A stretch of DNA of 64,000 nt from assembly GCF_030814315.1 (NCBI RefSeq), contig NZ_JAUSUV010000002.1, positions 62,001 to 126,000 on the forward strand, given 5' to 3'. Source of the DNA: Croceifilum oryzae. Its GTDB lineage: Bacteria > Bacillota > Bacilli > Thermoactinomycetales > Thermoactinomycetaceae. The position numbers and the translations under genes were made by a program. Positions 19,892 to 31,066 of this stretch are shown here, piece after piece. Numbering within the stretch: position 1 is the stretch's first letter; every line of letters starts with the position of its first letter. The notes beneath the pieces are model-generated. The model searched no databases. It was not told where the DNA came from and saw only the letters and a list, made by a program, of their open reading frames with translations.

Positions 19892-20124
19892 TGACCGTGC
19901 TACGAAGGAAAAGAGTACCTAGGAAGAGTTGCCAAAGCGAATCAGGGGTAGTGAAAGCCTGAACAACCAACCTAGCGAAGGGCAGTCTGGAGCACGGAAC
20001 GGAATGAAGGCGGATAGTAACAACATCGTTGCTATCAATTAGGGTGGAACCGCGGGAGTAAGCCTCTCGTCCCTATGACGAAGATCCATGGTGATCTTGG
20101 TTATAGGGATGAGAGGCTTTTTTG
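19892..20124 (+). promoter_or_regulatory. T-box riboswitch (glycine) upstream of glyQS
   Basis: Uncharged tRNA-Gly sensing leader. Stem I closes by CCGTGCT (19895-19901) with AGCACGG (19991-19997). GGC at 19981-19983 is placed where the specifier codon should be and reads glycine. The T-box sequence AGGGTGGAACCGCG is at 20041-20054, pairing with the tRNA acceptor end. The terminator is GCCTCTCGTCCCTAT (20062-20076) with its complement at 20103-20117, followed by seven T. High tRNA charging ends transcription; uncharged tRNA allows readthrough. Confidence 0.95.
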
Positions 20125-20159
20125 CTTGTCCGCGAATCTTACGGAGGTGACCACGATAG

Positions 20160-21050
20160 ATGAATTTTCAAGAAATCGTTAAGACACTACAAGACTTCTG
20201 GTCTGCGAAGGGATGCATTTTAAGCAATTCGTATGACGTGGAGAAAGGCGCAGGAACACTGAATCCGATGACCTTTTTACGCACACTAGGGCCTGAGCCG
20301 TGGAATGTGGCGTATGTAGAGCCTTCCCGTCGTCCCAATGATGGTCGTTACGGGAAGAATCCGAATCGTCTATACCAACATCATCAATTTCAAGTCATCA
20401 TGAAACCAGCACCAAACGATATTCAGGAGATCTACCTCGAAAGCTTACAAGCCCTCGGAATTGATCCACGGCAACATGACATCCGATTTGTTGAGGACAA
20501 CTGGGAAAACCCTACATTTGGTGCCGCAGGACTTGGTTGGGAAGTATGGCTGGACGGTATGGAGATCACGCAATTCACGTATTTTCAACAAGTAGGTGGT
20601 ATTGAAACGAATCCTATTTCGGTAGAACTAACCTATGGATTGGAGCGTCTTGCTCTTTATATCCAAGAGAAAGAAAACGTATATGAGCTTGAGTATACGA
20701 ATGGAGTCTTGTACGGAGACATCTTTAAGCATCCAGAATATGAACACTCCAAATACACATTTGAGATATCGGACGCAGACCTGCTGTTCCGTTTGTTCGA
20801 TAGCTATGAAAAAGAGGCCCTTCGCATCTTAGAAGAAAATCTCGTTTTCCCTGCCTATGATTACATCTTAAAGTGCTCTCACACATTTAACTTGTTAGAT
20901 GCTCGCGGTGTGATTAGTGTCACAGAGCGAGCGGGTTATATTGGTCGGGTGAGAAATATGGCTCGTCGTTGTGCGAAAGCCTTCATCGAAGAGCGTGAGA
21001 AGCTTGAATTCCCGTTATTAAAAACTTCTGGAGGTGAGCAAGATGAGTAA
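20160..21050 (+). CDS. glyQ: Glycyl-tRNA synthetase alpha subunit
   Basis: The catalytic subunit of the heterotetrameric bacterial glycyl-tRNA synthetase. The 296-aa sequence contains the class II-type core with [20 protein letters not shown] and YGLERLALY stretches characteristic of GlyQ. GGAGGTGA lies 9 nt before the ATG, downstream of the T-box terminator. It overlaps glyS by 8 nt. Confidence 0.97.
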   Translation: MNFQEIVKTLQDFWSAKGCILSNSYDVEKGAGTLNPMTFLRTLGPEPWNVAYVEPSRRPNDGRYGKNPNRLYQHHQFQVIMKPAPNDIQEIYLESLQALGIDPRQHDIRFVEDNWENPTFGAAGLGWEVWLDGMEITQFTYFQQVGGIETNPISVELTYGLERLALYIQEKENVYELEYTNGVLYGDIFKHPEYEHSKYTFEISDADLLFRLFDSYEKEALRILEENLVFPAYDYILKCSHTFNLLDARGVISVTERAGYIGRVRNMARRCAKAFIEEREKLEFPLLKTSGGEQDE

Positions 21051-23124
21051 ACAGGATTTCTTACTCGAAGTGGGTGTCGAAGAAATGCCAGCCCGCTATG
21101 TTTCTGAGTTGATTAGCCAATTAGAACAAAATACGCAGAAATGGTTTGAGAAACATCGAATTTCATTTGAGCAAGTGACTCCTTTTTCTACTCCGCGACG
21201 TCTTGCTGTTCTGGTCAGTGGAGTAGCGGATCGACAAGCAGATCTTCATGAAGAAGTAAAAGGTCCACCGGCTCGCATTGCGAAAACGCCAGAGGGTGAG
21301 TGGAGTAAAGCGGCAGAAGGATTTGCACGTAAAAATGGAGTCTCCATAGATCAGTTGGAACTTCGGGAATTAAAGGGTGAAAGCTATTTATTCGCCAATG
21401 TTCATCAACCGGGCAATGAAACCTTTGAGATTATATCCTCTGCTTTCCATGAAGCATTACAAGCGTTTCAACCGCCTAAGACGATGCGCTGGGATCAATA
21501 TCGCTTTGTTCGCCCGGTGCGTTGGCTCGTGGCATTACTAGGTACACGAATGGCTCCCATCTCTTGGTCGGGTGTAACAGCGGGGAATCTGACCCGTGGA
21601 CATCGATTTTTGGGAGAAGAAGTGGCGATTTCGGAGCCTGCTTCGTATGAAGATGTTCTACGTGGTGAATATGTGATCGTGAATGCGGAGGAACGCAAAC
21701 AAGCGATCATTCAACAAATACGTTATCTGGAAGAAGAAAATAACTGGACGATTCCGATTCATGAGGGATTATTGGAAGAAGTCACGAATTTAGTGGAGTA
21801 TCCAACAGCGTTATCTGGAACGTTTGATGAGGCATTTTTACAAGTACCTGATCCTGTGCTGATCATTACGATGCGAGAGCATCAGCGTTATTTCCCTGTG
21901 CAAGACCTAGAAGGAAAGCTCCTTCCAATCTTCATTACGATTCGAAATGGTGATCATCAGCATCTTGCACTAGTAGCAAAAGGTAACGAGAAAGTGTTAT
22001 CAGCACGCCTAGCAGATGCTCGGTTCTTCTATGAAGAAGATTTAAAAACAGACCTATCCGCATTTCAAGCGAAACTAGAGCAGATTGTTTTCTTTGAAGG
22101 ACTTGGCACTATGGCAGATCGAGTGCGCCGGATCCAAGGTATTGCTCAGCAGATCGGTCGATTATTACAGTTAGATGAGAAAATGCTACAAGATTTAGAT
22201 CGCGCCGCATCTCTTTGTAAATTCGATCTAGCCACACAAATGATTGGAGAGCTACCTGAATTAGAAGGCTTTATGGGAAAAGTTTATGCACAAGCGGCAG
22301 GAGAGTCGCAAGAGGTCGCCGCCGTAATTGATGACCACCACAAGCCGCGTTTTGCTGGAGACGAGATGCCTGAGACTCTTCTCGGTACCATTCTCTCTGT
22401 AGCCGATAAAATGGACACCTTATGTGCAACGTTTGGGATCGGTATTCAACCAACTGGTTCTCAAGATCCGTATGGTTTGCGTCGTCGCGCAACGGGATTA
22501 ATTCAACTCTTTTTAAGTGAGCATTTACGTGGAGTGGAGATGGTTGAAGTCATCCAGATCGTGGAACAAACACTGCGGCTTCATGATCTGATGAAGCTGT
22601 CGCCAGAACAATTCTCCCAGGAACTCTACCCATTTTTGATCCTTCGTTTCCGAAACATCTTACAAGATGTGGATTTACGCTATGATGTGGTAGAATCAAT
22701 CGCCGAATCTGGATTTTCTCGTCCTGCTCTTGCTGTAGAGAGAGCACACGTCTTACAAGCGAAGCTGGATCGGGAGGAATTTAAGCTAGAAGTAGAAGGC
22801 TTTACTCGAGTAGCTAATTTAGCGGCGAAAGCAGATGATACACCTGTTCAACCAGATTTGTTAGTTGAAACGTCGGAAAAACAACTAGCAAAATCACTTG
22901 AACTTGCCAACGAAGCCTATCGTTCTGCCTATGAATCTGAAAATGCTTTGGGCATGTATGATGCCATCGCAGGTTTAACGCCCGAGATCCATCATTTCTT
23001 CGATCATGTAATGGTCATGGTTGAAGAGGAGCAGATTCGAAAAAATCGTCTAGCACTGCTTAGAGAAATTACCAATACAACTCGTACATTTGCAGCATTT
23101 GAACAAATCGTGTTTCCCTCTTAG
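21043..23124 (+). CDS. glyS: Glycyl-tRNA synthetase beta subunit
   Basis: The tRNA-binding subunit of glycyl-tRNA synthetase, 693 aa. It begins [19 protein letters not shown], a family hallmark, contains an HD-like region with [11 protein letters not shown], and ends in an anticodon-binding DALR-like domain. ATG 21043 is chosen over GTG 21034 because GTG lies within the Shine-Dalgarno GGAGGTGA. A strong palindromic terminator follows. Confidence 0.97.
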   Translation: MSKQDFLLEVGVEEMPARYVSELISQLEQNTQKWFEKHRISFEQVTPFSTPRRLAVLVSGVADRQADLHEEVKGPPARIAKTPEGEWSKAAEGFARKNGVSIDQLELRELKGESYLFANVHQPGNETFEIISSAFHEALQAFQPPKTMRWDQYRFVRPVRWLVALLGTRMAPISWSGVTAGNLTRGHRFLGEEVAISEPASYEDVLRGEYVIVNAEERKQAIIQQIRYLEEENNWTIPIHEGLLEEVTNLVEYPTALSGTFDEAFLQVPDPVLIITMREHQRYFPVQDLEGKLLPIFITIRNGDHQHLALVAKGNEKVLSARLADARFFYEEDLKTDLSAFQAKLEQIVFFEGLGTMADRVRRIQGIAQQIGRLLQLDEKMLQDLDRAASLCKFDLATQMIGELPELEGFMGKVYAQAAGESQEVAAVIDDHHKPRFAGDEMPETLLGTILSVADKMDTLCATFGIGIQPTGSQDPYGLRRRATGLIQLFLSEHLRGVEMVEVIQIVEQTLRLHDLMKLSPEQFSQELYPFLILRFRNILQDVDLRYDVVESIAESGFSRPALAVERAHVLQAKLDREEFKLEVEGFTRVANLAAKADDTPVQPDLLVETSEKQLAKSLELANEAYRSAYESENALGMYDAIAGLTPEIHHFFDHVMVMVEEEQIRKNRLALLREITNTTRTFAAFEQIVFPS

Positions 23125-23129
23125 AAAGT

Positions 23130-23192
23130 AAAATCAAAAACCCTCCAAGTGACGCCAATGCACATCACTTGGAGGGTTTTTGATTTTTATGT
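23130..23192. terminator. Terminator after glyQS (23-bp palindrome)
   Basis: Perfect 23-bp arms, 23130-23152 and 23165-23187, of the form AAAATCAAAAACCCTCC...GGAGGGTTTTTGATTTT, with a 12-nt loop and a following T-run. The A/T-rich flanks would let it stop transcription in both directions. Confidence 0.9.
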
Positions 23193-23637
23193 CTTAACAA
23201 TGTATATTTATTTCTTTATAGCATGTCATTTCATGTAAATATTTAAAAATATTCTAAATAAAATTACTTTTAGCGAAATTGAATTATTAATAGACGGTTA
23301 AGTCGATATGATTCTGAGTAAAATATGATGTTTTTAATGACCAATATTCAAAAATATAAGACGAATCAACAAATAAACGTTGTAAAATGATGATATAAAA
23401 AAGAATCGTTCTTTATTATGACTTAAAAAATCAGTAATCAAAACAAATAAATAATTATAAATACTGTATTGTTTTTTTGTATGGATTGTATTATTCTTTA
23501 CTAAAGCTAAATAGTCTTTCTACTATTCTCAGTTTAAAATACATTTAATATATTCAGGATATTCGGTTATTAAATTCATTGAATGTATTAACTGTATTAA
23601 ATCTAATTTTATTTTTCTAACTTTATAGCAAAAGAGG
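23193..23637. other. AT-rich spacer upstream of the M4 protease
   Basis: About 445 nt of very AT-rich sequence without any open frame of note. It must hold the protease promoter, but no -35/-10 pair stands out among the many TATA-like words, and I see no clear operator palindrome. AGAGGAGG just before the protease ATG is the only firm signal. Confidence 0.6.
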
Positions 23638-23647
23638 AGGACTAGAC

Positions 23648-25660
23648 ATGTCCGTGAAAAAAGGTGTGTCGATCGCTACTGCTTCTATGCTGACTTTAAG
23701 TGTAGCAAGCGCAAGTGTATGGGCAACAAATAATGCTCCAGTTAAAAGTCTTGATCAACAAGAGGCATTACAAAAAATATCGAAAGATACAGGCTCCCAA
23801 TTTTCTGTAGCTTGGGATTCAGAAACCAAAGCTCCTTCCTTTGTTAGAGGTAAAATTTCGAATAAAAAGTTAAAATCAAAAGAGGATGCCTTAGCTGTTT
23901 TAGAAGAGAATAAGGCACTATATCAAATCAAACAAGCATCGTCTGATCTAACATTGGACAAGCAGGGTTCAGATCAGTTTGGTAGCTTTTATAAATTTCA
24001 GCAAGTATATAAAGGGATTCCTGTATTCGGGCATCAATTAGTGGTCCATGGGGATCAGAAACAAATAAGCAATTCCGTAAGTGGTACATTTGATGCACAA
24101 GTATTCTCAAAAGAGATTGATACCCAAGCGAAGTTGACCGAAGCAAAAGCGATTGAGAAGGCAAAGGCGGCCAATGGTTTAACTGAAGTCGAAACATTTG
24201 ATATCCAGAAAGCAAATCTATATATCTATGGGACCAGTGCAGGAAAACATACACTCGTTTATCGTGTCACCTTATCTACAATAGAAAAGAGCGAACTTTT
24301 CTATTCGGATATATTTGTCGATGCTCAGACAGGTGCGATTGTGGATCAGATTGATAAAGTTCACCATGCGGCGGCTGTAGGGAAGGGCAAGGGTGTCCTA
24401 AATGATAACAAATCCATAAACACAGACTCATACTCAGGTGGGTACTACTTACGTGATATCACGAAGCCTATGTACTCACAAAATGGTGGAGCGATCGAGA
24501 CATATACAGCAAAAAATAAAATGGTGTCACCAGGCACACTTCTCACGGATTCAGATAATACATGGGTAGACCCAGCTGCAGTTGATGCCCATGTGTATGC
24601 TGGAAAGGTATATGACTACTACTACACAAAGCTAGGTCGTAACTCTTTTGACGATGAGGGTGGGACATTGAAATCTACCGTTCACTATAGAGAAAATTAC
24701 GGTAACGCTGGTTGGACAGGAACACAGATGGTGTATGGAGATGGGGATGGTAGTGATAAATATGCATACCTCTCAGGAGCTTTAGATGTAGTGGGCCATG
24801 AAATAACGCACGGTGTTACAGAACGAACGGCAGACCTAGTATACGAAGGACAGTCAGGTGCTTTGAACGAATCATGGTCAGATGTATTTGGAAATCTTAT
24901 TGAAAATAAATCAGATCCAGAATGGCTATGTGGTGAGGATATCATTACACCTAACATACCGGGGGATGCATTGCGCTCCATGTCGGATCCAAATAAGTAC
25001 GGAGATCCTGATCATATGAGAGATTATGTGGACACGACTGAAGATCATGGCGGTGTACATACGAACTCTGGAATTCCGAACAAAGCATTTTATAATTTCG
25101 TAACGACTTCTGGTGTGACTCGTGATAATGCAGCAAAAGTATGGTACCGTGCTCTTTCACAATATCTAACTTCTAATTCCAAGTTTATCGATGCGCGTAA
25201 TGCGACCATTCAAGCGGCAACCGATTTATTTGGAGAAGATTCGAAGGAAGTAACCGCTGTGACCAATGCATGGAGTAACGTTGGTGTGGGTGGTAGCAGC
25301 ACGAATCCAGGTCCAGGTAGTGATCCATATGAATCAAACGATACTCGTGCGACAGCATATAAAATCAGCTCTGGTACTACCTACAATGGAAAAATTAGCT
25401 CTAAAACCGATGAGGATTGGTTCCAGCTTACAAAATCAAGCTCTGGAACGATTTCGGTAAGTTTGACGAACCTACCAGAGGATTATGACCTCTATCTCTA
25501 TGACTCTTCTGGAACGCTACTCAAATCCTCTGAAGAGGGTGGGAAAACAAGTGAGTCGATCTCTTATCGAGGTGCGGCTAGAGGGACTTACTACGTGAAA
25601 GTAGTCGGCTATGAAGGAAAAAACAGTTCCACTGCCTATGCTTTAAAGGCTACTTATTAA
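23648..25660 (+). CDS. Secreted thermolysin-like neutral metalloprotease (M4) with C-terminal PPC domain
   Basis: An extracellular zinc endopeptidase made as a preproenzyme. A signal peptide covers about 1-26. An FTP/PepSY propeptide covers about 35-240. The M4 catalytic domain holds HEITH (about 384-388) and the third zinc ligand Glu in NESWSD (about 408), and the M4 C-terminal domain runs to about 550. A Gly/Ser/Pro linker and a PPC (pre-peptidase C-terminal) domain occupy about 560-670, making the protein 670 aa rather than the ~550 of thermolysin. AGGAGG precedes the ATG. It stands alone between terminators, with a long AT-rich upstream region. Confidence 0.95.
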   Translation: MSVKKGVSIATASMLTLSVASASVWATNNAPVKSLDQQEALQKISKDTGSQFSVAWDSETKAPSFVRGKISNKKLKSKEDALAVLEENKALYQIKQASSDLTLDKQGSDQFGSFYKFQQVYKGIPVFGHQLVVHGDQKQISNSVSGTFDAQVFSKEIDTQAKLTEAKAIEKAKAANGLTEVETFDIQKANLYIYGTSAGKHTLVYRVTLSTIEKSELFYSDIFVDAQTGAIVDQIDKVHHAAAVGKGKGVLNDNKSINTDSYSGGYYLRDITKPMYSQNGGAIETYTAKNKMVSPGTLLTDSDNTWVDPAAVDAHVYAGKVYDYYYTKLGRNSFDDEGGTLKSTVHYRENYGNAGWTGTQMVYGDGDGSDKYAYLSGALDVVGHEITHGVTERTADLVYEGQSGALNESWSDVFGNLIENKSDPEWLCGEDIITPNIPGDALRSMSDPNKYGDPDHMRDYVDTTEDHGGVHTNSGIPNKAFYNFVTTSGVTRDNAAKVWYRALSQYLTSNSKFIDARNATIQAATDLFGEDSKEVTAVTNAWSNVGVGGSSTNPGPGSDPYESNDTRATAYKISSGTTYNGKISSKTDEDWFQLTKSSSGTISVSLTNLPEDYDLYLYDSSGTLLKSSEEGGKTSESISYRGAARGTYYVKVVGYEGKNSSTAYALKATY

Positions 25661-25670
25661 AAAGTGTATC

Positions 25671-25701
25671 TACCTCTTATGCTTTTATAATGTAAGAGGT
25701 A
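25671..25701 (+). terminator. Weak hairpin after the M4 protease
   Basis: TACCTCTTA (25671-25679) pairs with TAAGAGGTA (25693-25701). There is no T-run; it may assist the stronger hairpin at 25720. Confidence 0.35.
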
Positions 25702-25719
25702 GCGTATGACTTACACTAC

Positions 25720-25776
25720 AATAAGCCCCTTGCTTCTCCAGTATCACTGGTGTGAAGCAAGGGGCTTATTTTTTCC
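25720..25776. terminator. Terminator between convergent protease and TIM-barrel genes
   Basis: A perfect 17-bp stem, AATAAGCCCCTTGCTTC at 25720-25736 with its complement at 25754-25770, then TTTTCC. It is well placed to terminate the protease transcript and possibly the opposing one. Confidence 0.88.
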
Positions 25777-26694
25777 TTACCCGCTTTTTAATGCATGTAG
25801 TGCATCCATCATATTTCGTAGATGTGGTTCAGATTGGGGTATCGCAATAGAGATCGGCGTTTCTGGATTTACAGTTTCGGCAAAGGTTAATAACTCTCCG
25901 TAAGAAGAAGTTGGGAAGGAGATGTGTGTTGTTTCTCTTGTATCGCCCCAACTCATTGCATAAGAAAGTTGGATGAAGGCCACATGTGGTTGGATTTTCT
26001 CATAAAATTCAAGCCAGTTTGGGGAAGCATACAGGATTTCTTTCTCTGTAGCTCCAGCAAACATACTTCTTGAACGATGCATGTATGTTAGTAAATGAGA
26101 GGTGATTCGGGCATTAGCTGTATCAAAGCATAACTTTACTCCTGTTTTTTCTACTATTTTCAGGAGATGGTTCGGTGTACGAAGTGCTGGATAAAGCTCA
26201 GAATGTCCTGGTTCAAAATACCCCTCATCACCCATCGGTGCATTTTCTAGAAGGAGTTCAATTTGATGTTGGTCTGCATGTTTCTTTAACTCTGTTAATT
26301 GATCGATAATACGTTGTACATACTCCGTCTTATAATCTTGTAGCGCATAGAAATCAGTTGGACGGGCATCTAAATACTCAAAGATGGTACCTAGGGCTAC
26401 TTTGGTTCCATGAACGATTAAAAACGTAGGAGAAGAGGTAGTAGCATGTATAATGTGAAACCACTCTAACCATTCTGATAGAGAGAATTCTGTGTCTCCT
26501 AAAGTTAGGCTTTTAGGAGCACGATAAGCAATTGGCTTAATTCGAGCCAGTTGCAACAGGCTTTGGAATTCCTGAGTGGTACATATCTCATTGGGAAGTT
26601 GTAGCATCATTTGCTCAAAGCCAAATTGTATACTACGGCGCAAGCCAGATAAATCTAATTCAGTATTGATTGCAAGAGAATTTGATAATAACAT
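25777..26694 (-). CDS. Xylose isomerase-like TIM-barrel protein
   Basis: A 305-aa protein with the sugar-isomerase / AP-endonuclease-2 TIM-barrel pattern: the strand-end motifs FLIVHGTK, ELLLENAPMG and VKLCFDTANA are typical metal-site segments. The substrate is not evident. The start is taken as ATG at 26694 because TTGGAGGCA lies 6 nt upstream; the frame extends 12 codons further but without a ribosome binding site. It is divergent from ccpN and alone in its unit. Confidence 0.8.
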   Translation of the reverse strand: MLLSNSLAINTELDLSGLRRSIQFGFEQMMLQLPNEICTTQEFQSLLQLARIKPIAYRAPKSLTLGDTEFSLSEWLEWFHIIHATTSSPTFLIVHGTKVALGTIFEYLDARPTDFYALQDYKTEYVQRIIDQLTELKKHADQHQIELLLENAPMGDEGYFEPGHSELYPALRTPNHLLKIVEKTGVKLCFDTANARITSHLLTYMHRSRSMFAGATEKEILYASPNWLEFYEKIQPHVAFIQLSYAMSWGDTRETTHISFPTSSYGELLTFAETVNPETPISIAIPQSEPHLRNMMDALHALKSG

Positions 26695-26820
26695 GTTGTC
26701 TGCCTCCAAGTATCGTGAACTCACCTTCACATTGTATAAAAATCGTTGCGGGTTGGCTAGGATACATACAAAATATAAGTTTTCGGTTTTTATTTAAGAG
26801 TTTCTATTTGGGAACTCTTA

Positions 26821-26849
26821 TTGGAAAATGAAAATATATAGTATATACT
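26821..26849 (+). promoter_or_regulatory. SigA promoter of the ccpN operon
   Basis: TTGGAA (26821-26826), a 17-nt spacer and TATACT (26844-26849). The -10 overlaps a short palindrome (AGTATATACT), a possible autoregulatory site. Transcription would start near 26856, about 60 nt before the coding region. Confidence 0.75.
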
Positions 26850-26916
26850 TTATAAGGTAATTACTATAAAAGTATAACACATTTCACAAGTCCTTACCCG
26901 CTGGAGGTGCACAAAC

Positions 26917-27555
26917 ATCGAGCTGACGAAGCGCCAGGAGAAAATACTGGAAATCGTAAAAAGTGAAGGTCCCATTACAGGTGAACAAATTGCGGACCAA
27001 CTACATCTGACTCGTGCCACACTACGCCCGGATTTAGCTATTTTGACCATGTCTGGCTTTTTAGATGCGAGACCACGAGTTGGTTATTTTTATTCTGGCA
27101 AGACTGCCAACCAACTAATGGGGGAACATATTCGTAATTTACATGTTAAAGATTACAAGTCTATGCCTGTTGTTATAACAGAGGCAACCTCTGTGTATGA
27201 TGCGATTTGCACAATGTTTTTAGAGGATGTAGGTACGATCTTTGTGATTAAAAAAGAAGGTTATCTCATTGGTGTTGTATCGCGTAAGGATTTATTACAA
27301 ACCGCTATGGGTAAACAAGATCTAAGTTCGATTCCTGTAGGAGTTGTGATGTCAAGAATGCCGAATCTGATCACTTGTACACCAGACGATACACTTCACT
27401 ATGCCGCACAACAAATGATGAGACACCAAGTTGATTCGCTTCCTGTTGTCCGTCCTTTTCAAGGAGACACTAGGCACTTTGAGGTGATCGGACGTATTAG
27501 TAAAACGACTTTAGCGAAGGCATTTGTCGAACTCGGGCAACACATTTCTGTATAG
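26917..27555 (+). CDS. ccpN: CcpN-type transcriptional repressor of gluconeogenesis (HTH + 2 CBS)
   Basis: In B. subtilis CcpN represses gapB and pckA on glycolytic carbon. An N-terminal winged helix ([13 protein letters not shown] through [18 protein letters not shown]) is followed by two CBS domains, 212 aa in all. No ATG, GTG or TTG exists in frame between the upstream stop (26875-26877) and the HTH. GGAGG (26903-26907) points with a 9-nt gap to ATC at 26917, which would give the family-like N-terminus MELTKRQ. An internal ATG at 27043 would delete the DNA-binding domain. I infer ATC initiation. It is followed directly by the PPDK regulator. Confidence 0.9.
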   Translation: MELTKRQEKILEIVKSEGPITGEQIADQLHLTRATLRPDLAILTMSGFLDARPRVGYFYSGKTANQLMGEHIRNLHVKDYKSMPVVITEATSVYDAICTMFLEDVGTIFVIKKEGYLIGVVSRKDLLQTAMGKQDLSSIPVGVVMSRMPNLITCTPDDTLHYAAQQMMRHQVDSLPVVRPFQGDTRHFEVIGRISKTTLAKAFVELGQHISV

Positions 27556-27568
27556 AGGAGGAACCATC

Positions 27569-28390
27569 ATACTACTATCTAATCATGCCGTGGTTTATGT
27601 AATTTCAGACTCTGTTGGTGAGACAGCCGAGTTTGTAGTGAGAGCTGCGGTCAGCCAGTTTGAATACACACATCTAGAGATCCGTCGTGTTCCCTATGTG
27701 ATGGATCGAGAAACGATACTGGAGACTGTGCAGGCTGCTAAAGAAGAGAAAGCATTAATTGCTTTTACGTTAGTTTTACCCGAAATGCAACATTTCCTTA
27801 CAGAAGAAGCGATCAAAGCGGAAGTTCCTTATGTAGATATTATGGGACCGATGATGGATGGACTCTCCAAGTTGATTCAGAGTGAGCCGAAACGAAAACC
27901 AGGACTCATTCACAAATTAGATGAGGAATACTTCCGTAAAGTAGAAGCGATCGAGTTTGCTGTAAAATATGATGATGGTCGGGACCCTAGGGGTTTACTG
28001 CGAGCAGATGTCGTATTAATCGGTGTATCTCGTACTTCTAAAACCCCATTATCGATGTATTTGGCTCACAAACGACTCAAAGTGGCAAATGTACCACTTG
28101 TTCCTGAAGTGGAGCCACCAGACGAATTATATCTAATTCCATCGGAGCGCTGTGTGGGACTGATTATTGATCCAAGTCAATTAAATAATATACGTAAAGA
28201 ACGTCTAAAAGCCTTAGGTCTTACATCAGGAGCGAATTATGCGAGTGAGACCCGTATTCTAGAAGAGCTCGAATATGCGGAAAGAATTATTCGTAGAGTA
28301 GGTTGTCCACGTATTGACGTGACGAATAAAGCAGTAGAAGAGACTGCGAATATTATTCTAGATATGAAAAAGGGAGGCTACACCAGATGA
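27569..28390 (+). CDS. Pyruvate, phosphate dikinase regulatory protein (PDRP)
   Basis: A bifunctional ADP-dependent kinase / Pi-dependent pyrophosphorylase (DUF299) that switches PPDK off and on by phosphorylating its active-site Thr. The family signatures [14 protein letters not shown] at the N-terminus, [13 protein letters not shown] and the P-loop GVSRTSKT are present; about 273 aa. As in ccpN, no ordinary start codon fits: GAGGAGG (27555-27561) points to ATC 27566 or ATA 27569. I use ATA for spacing; a TTG at 27524 is in frame but lacks a Shine-Dalgarno and lies inside ccpN. It overlaps ppdK by 4 nt. Confidence 0.9.
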   Translation: MLLSNHAVVYVISDSVGETAEFVVRAAVSQFEYTHLEIRRVPYVMDRETILETVQAAKEEKALIAFTLVLPEMQHFLTEEAIKAEVPYVDIMGPMMDGLSKLIQSEPKRKPGLIHKLDEEYFRKVEAIEFAVKYDDGRDPRGLLRADVVLIGVSRTSKTPLSMYLAHKRLKVANVPLVPEVEPPDELYLIPSERCVGLIIDPSQLNNIRKERLKALGLTSGANYASETRILEELEYAERIIRRVGCPRIDVTNKAVEETANIILDMKKGGYTR

Positions 28391-31038
28391 GTCGAAAATG
28401 GGTGTATTTATTTCATGAGGGATCAGCTAAACAGAAATCTTTACTTGGTGGAAAGGGAGCGAACCTAGCAGAAATGACGAACGCGGGGCTCCCCGTTCCT
28501 CCTGGTTTTACCATTACCACAGAGGCATGCAACCAGTATTATCAGGATGGAAGAGTAATTAGCGATGAGATTATCGAGCAGATGAAGAAGTCCTTAAACG
28601 TATTAGAAGAGAAAACAGGGAAGCAGTTTGGCAATCCTGACAACCCGCTCTTGGTTTCGGTTCGCTCGGGGGCAGTATTTTCTATGCCGGGGATGATGGA
28701 TACTGTGCTGAATCTAGGCCTTAATGACGAAACAGTATCAGGATTGGCAAGGTTAACAAATAATCCAAGATTTGCCTATGATTCATACCGTCGCTTTATC
28801 CAGATGTTTGGTGATGTAGTGATGGGCGTGGAACATTACCATTTTGAAAAGATCATCCAAGCAAAGAAAGCACAACGTGGTGTGAAAAGTGATCCTGAGT
28901 TAACTGCTGAAGATTGGCAGGATGTGATTACGAAGTTTAAAGCAGTTATCTTTCAGCAGACCCAAACGGCGTTTTCAGAGTCTCCTATAGAGCAATTGCT
29001 TCAAGCGGTTACGGCAGTATTTCGTTCGTGGCATAATCATCGGGCTAAAATTTATCGTAATATCCATAAGATTCCGGATCATCTAGGAACAGCAGTAAAT
29101 GTGCAACTAATGGTATTTGGAAATATGGGTGATGATTGTGGGACGGGGGTAGCTTTTACTCGAAACCCTTCTACAGGAGAAAATTACTTATACGGTGAAT
29201 TTTTGCTTAATGCACAGGGGGAAGATGTGGTTGCGGGAGTACGTACACCTGAACCGATTGCCCAGTTAGCAGAGAAAATGCCAGATATTTTTGAGCAGTT
29301 CCAGCAAATTGCGCAGAAGTTAGAACTTCATTATCTAGATATGCAGGATATTGAATTTACGGTAGAACGGGGAACATTATATATCCTTCAGACCCGAAAC
29401 GGGAAGCGTACAGCAGAAGCAGCAGTGAAAATTGCGGTAGATATGGTAGGAGAATCTTTCATTAATAAAGAAGAGGCGATATTACGCATTGACCCAGATC
29501 AATTGGATCAGCTTCTTCACCCACGATTAGATCCAGATGCAAAGTTAGAAGTGGTTACAAAGGGTCTACCTGCCTCCCCGGGGGCTGCCTCGGGTGAAAT
29601 CGTCTTTCATGCGGATGATGCAGAAAAATTAGCAGGTAAAGGCAAAGCGGTTATTTTGGTACGTCCTGAAACGACACCAGAAGATATCCATGGAATCTTA
29701 GCAGCGAAAGGAATTTTGACCAGTCGAGGTGGGATGACTTCTCATGCAGCCGTAGTCGCACGTGGTATGGGGAAAGCATGTATCTGTGGTTGTGAGCAGT
29801 TGAAGATTGATTTGCGTTCGAAAGAGGTAAAAGTAGGAGGATACGTTTTCCATGAAGGTGACTTGATCACGATTGATGGAAGTACGGGCCGTGTCATCCA
29901 GGGAAAAGTCCCGCTCATTGATCCTGTTTTATCTCCAGAGTTTACAGAACTGCTTAGCTGGGCGGACGAGATTCGGAAGATGAAAGTACGAACAAATGCA
30001 GACAACCCAGAAGACTCTCGTAAAGCGAGGGAGTTTGGTGCAGAAGGAATCGGCTTATGCCGTACGGAGCATATGTTTATGGAGTTAAACCGAATCCCGA
30101 TTGTACAGAAAATGATCTTGGCAGAGACTGGGGATGAACGGAATGAAGCGTTAGCTGAGTTGCTCCCCATGCAAAGAGAGGATTTTGTGGGTATTTTGGA
30201 AGCGATGGATGGCTTGCCAGTCAATATCCGTTTACTGGACCCACCTCTACACGAATTTCTGCCTAATTTAGAAGAGTTACTCGTAGAGTTAACCAAGTTA
30301 CAAATGACACCAGATGCAGATCGGTTAGAGATGATTCGCAAAGAAGCGTTGATTCGCAAAGTACGAGCTCTGCAAGAGTTTAATCCGATGTTGGGGCATC
30401 GCGGTTGTCGTCTCGGGCTAATTTATCCTGAGATCTATGCGATGCAAACACAAGCTATTTTCGAGGCTGCCATAGATTGTTTACAGAGAAACGTCCCAGT
30501 GGAAATTGAAATTATGATTCCACTAGTAGGTCATGTTAAGGAGTTAACCGAGATGAGACGTCTTGTTGAACAAATCGGCTCGGAGATTGAAAAATCTTCT
30601 GGATTGAAGATTCCGTATACAGTGGGAACGATGATTGAAGTGCCTCGTGCAGCACTCACGGCGGATCAGATAGCGGAAGAAGCGGACTTTTTCTCTTTTG
30701 GAACGAATGATTTAACTCAAACCACATTCGGATTCAGCAGGGATGATGCAGAAGGGAAATTCCTACACGCATATGTAGATAATAAAATTCTTCCTGAAAA
30801 TCCATTTGTTTCGATTGATCTAGATGGTGTCGGTAAATTAATTGAGATGGGTGTTACCCTAGGTAGAGAGAAGAAAGCCGATTTAAAAACAGGAATCTGT
30901 GGAGAGCATGGTGGTGAAAAGAGGTCAATCGAATTTTGTCACAAAATAGGGCTAGATTATGTAAGTTGTTCTCCGTTTCGTGTACCGTTAGCTCGATTAA
31001 GTGCGGCACAAGCAGTAATTAAGCAAGAAAATAAGTGA
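28387..31038 (+). CDS. ppdK: Pyruvate, phosphate dikinase
   Basis: It interconverts pyruvate + ATP + Pi with PEP + AMP + PPi. Three domains in order: the N-terminal ATP-grasp domain; the central swivelling domain with the phospho-His in GGMTSHAA (about H453; the Thr two residues before is the target of the regulator); and the C-terminal PEP/pyruvate barrel with catalytic Cys in GICGEHGG (about C838). The length of 883 aa is normal. It starts with ATGA overlapping the regulator stop, with AAAGGGAGG upstream. It is the third gene of the ccpN operon. Confidence 0.97.
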   Translation: MSRKWVYLFHEGSAKQKSLLGGKGANLAEMTNAGLPVPPGFTITTEACNQYYQDGRVISDEIIEQMKKSLNVLEEKTGKQFGNPDNPLLVSVRSGAVFSMPGMMDTVLNLGLNDETVSGLARLTNNPRFAYDSYRRFIQMFGDVVMGVEHYHFEKIIQAKKAQRGVKSDPELTAEDWQDVITKFKAVIFQQTQTAFSESPIEQLLQAVTAVFRSWHNHRAKIYRNIHKIPDHLGTAVNVQLMVFGNMGDDCGTGVAFTRNPSTGENYLYGEFLLNAQGEDVVAGVRTPEPIAQLAEKMPDIFEQFQQIAQKLELHYLDMQDIEFTVERGTLYILQTRNGKRTAEAAVKIAVDMVGESFINKEEAILRIDPDQLDQLLHPRLDPDAKLEVVTKGLPASPGAASGEIVFHADDAEKLAGKGKAVILVRPETTPEDIHGILAAKGILTSRGGMTSHAAVVARGMGKACICGCEQLKIDLRSKEVKVGGYVFHEGDLITIDGSTGRVIQGKVPLIDPVLSPEFTELLSWADEIRKMKVRTNADNPEDSRKAREFGAEGIGLCRTEHMFMELNRIPIVQKMILAETGDERNEALAELLPMQREDFVGILEAMDGLPVNIRLLDPPLHEFLPNLEELLVELTKLQMTPDADRLEMIRKEALIRKVRALQEFNPMLGHRGCRLGLIYPEIYAMQTQAIFEAAIDCLQRNVPVEIEIMIPLVGHVKELTEMRRLVEQIGSEIEKSSGLKIPYTVGTMIEVPRAALTADQIAEEADFFSFGTNDLTQTTFGFSRDDAEGKFLHAYVDNKILPENPFVSIDLDGVGKLIEMGVTLGREKKADLKTGICGEHGGEKRSIEFCHKIGLDYVSCSPFRVPLARLSAAQAVIKQENK

Positions 31039-31066
31039 AAAACAGCTCATAAAAAAATTCGGCATG

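Noticed and set aside
29742-30359. 205-aa reverse-strand open frame inside ppdK
   Set aside because: Antisense shadow of a strongly conserved gene with no features of its own.
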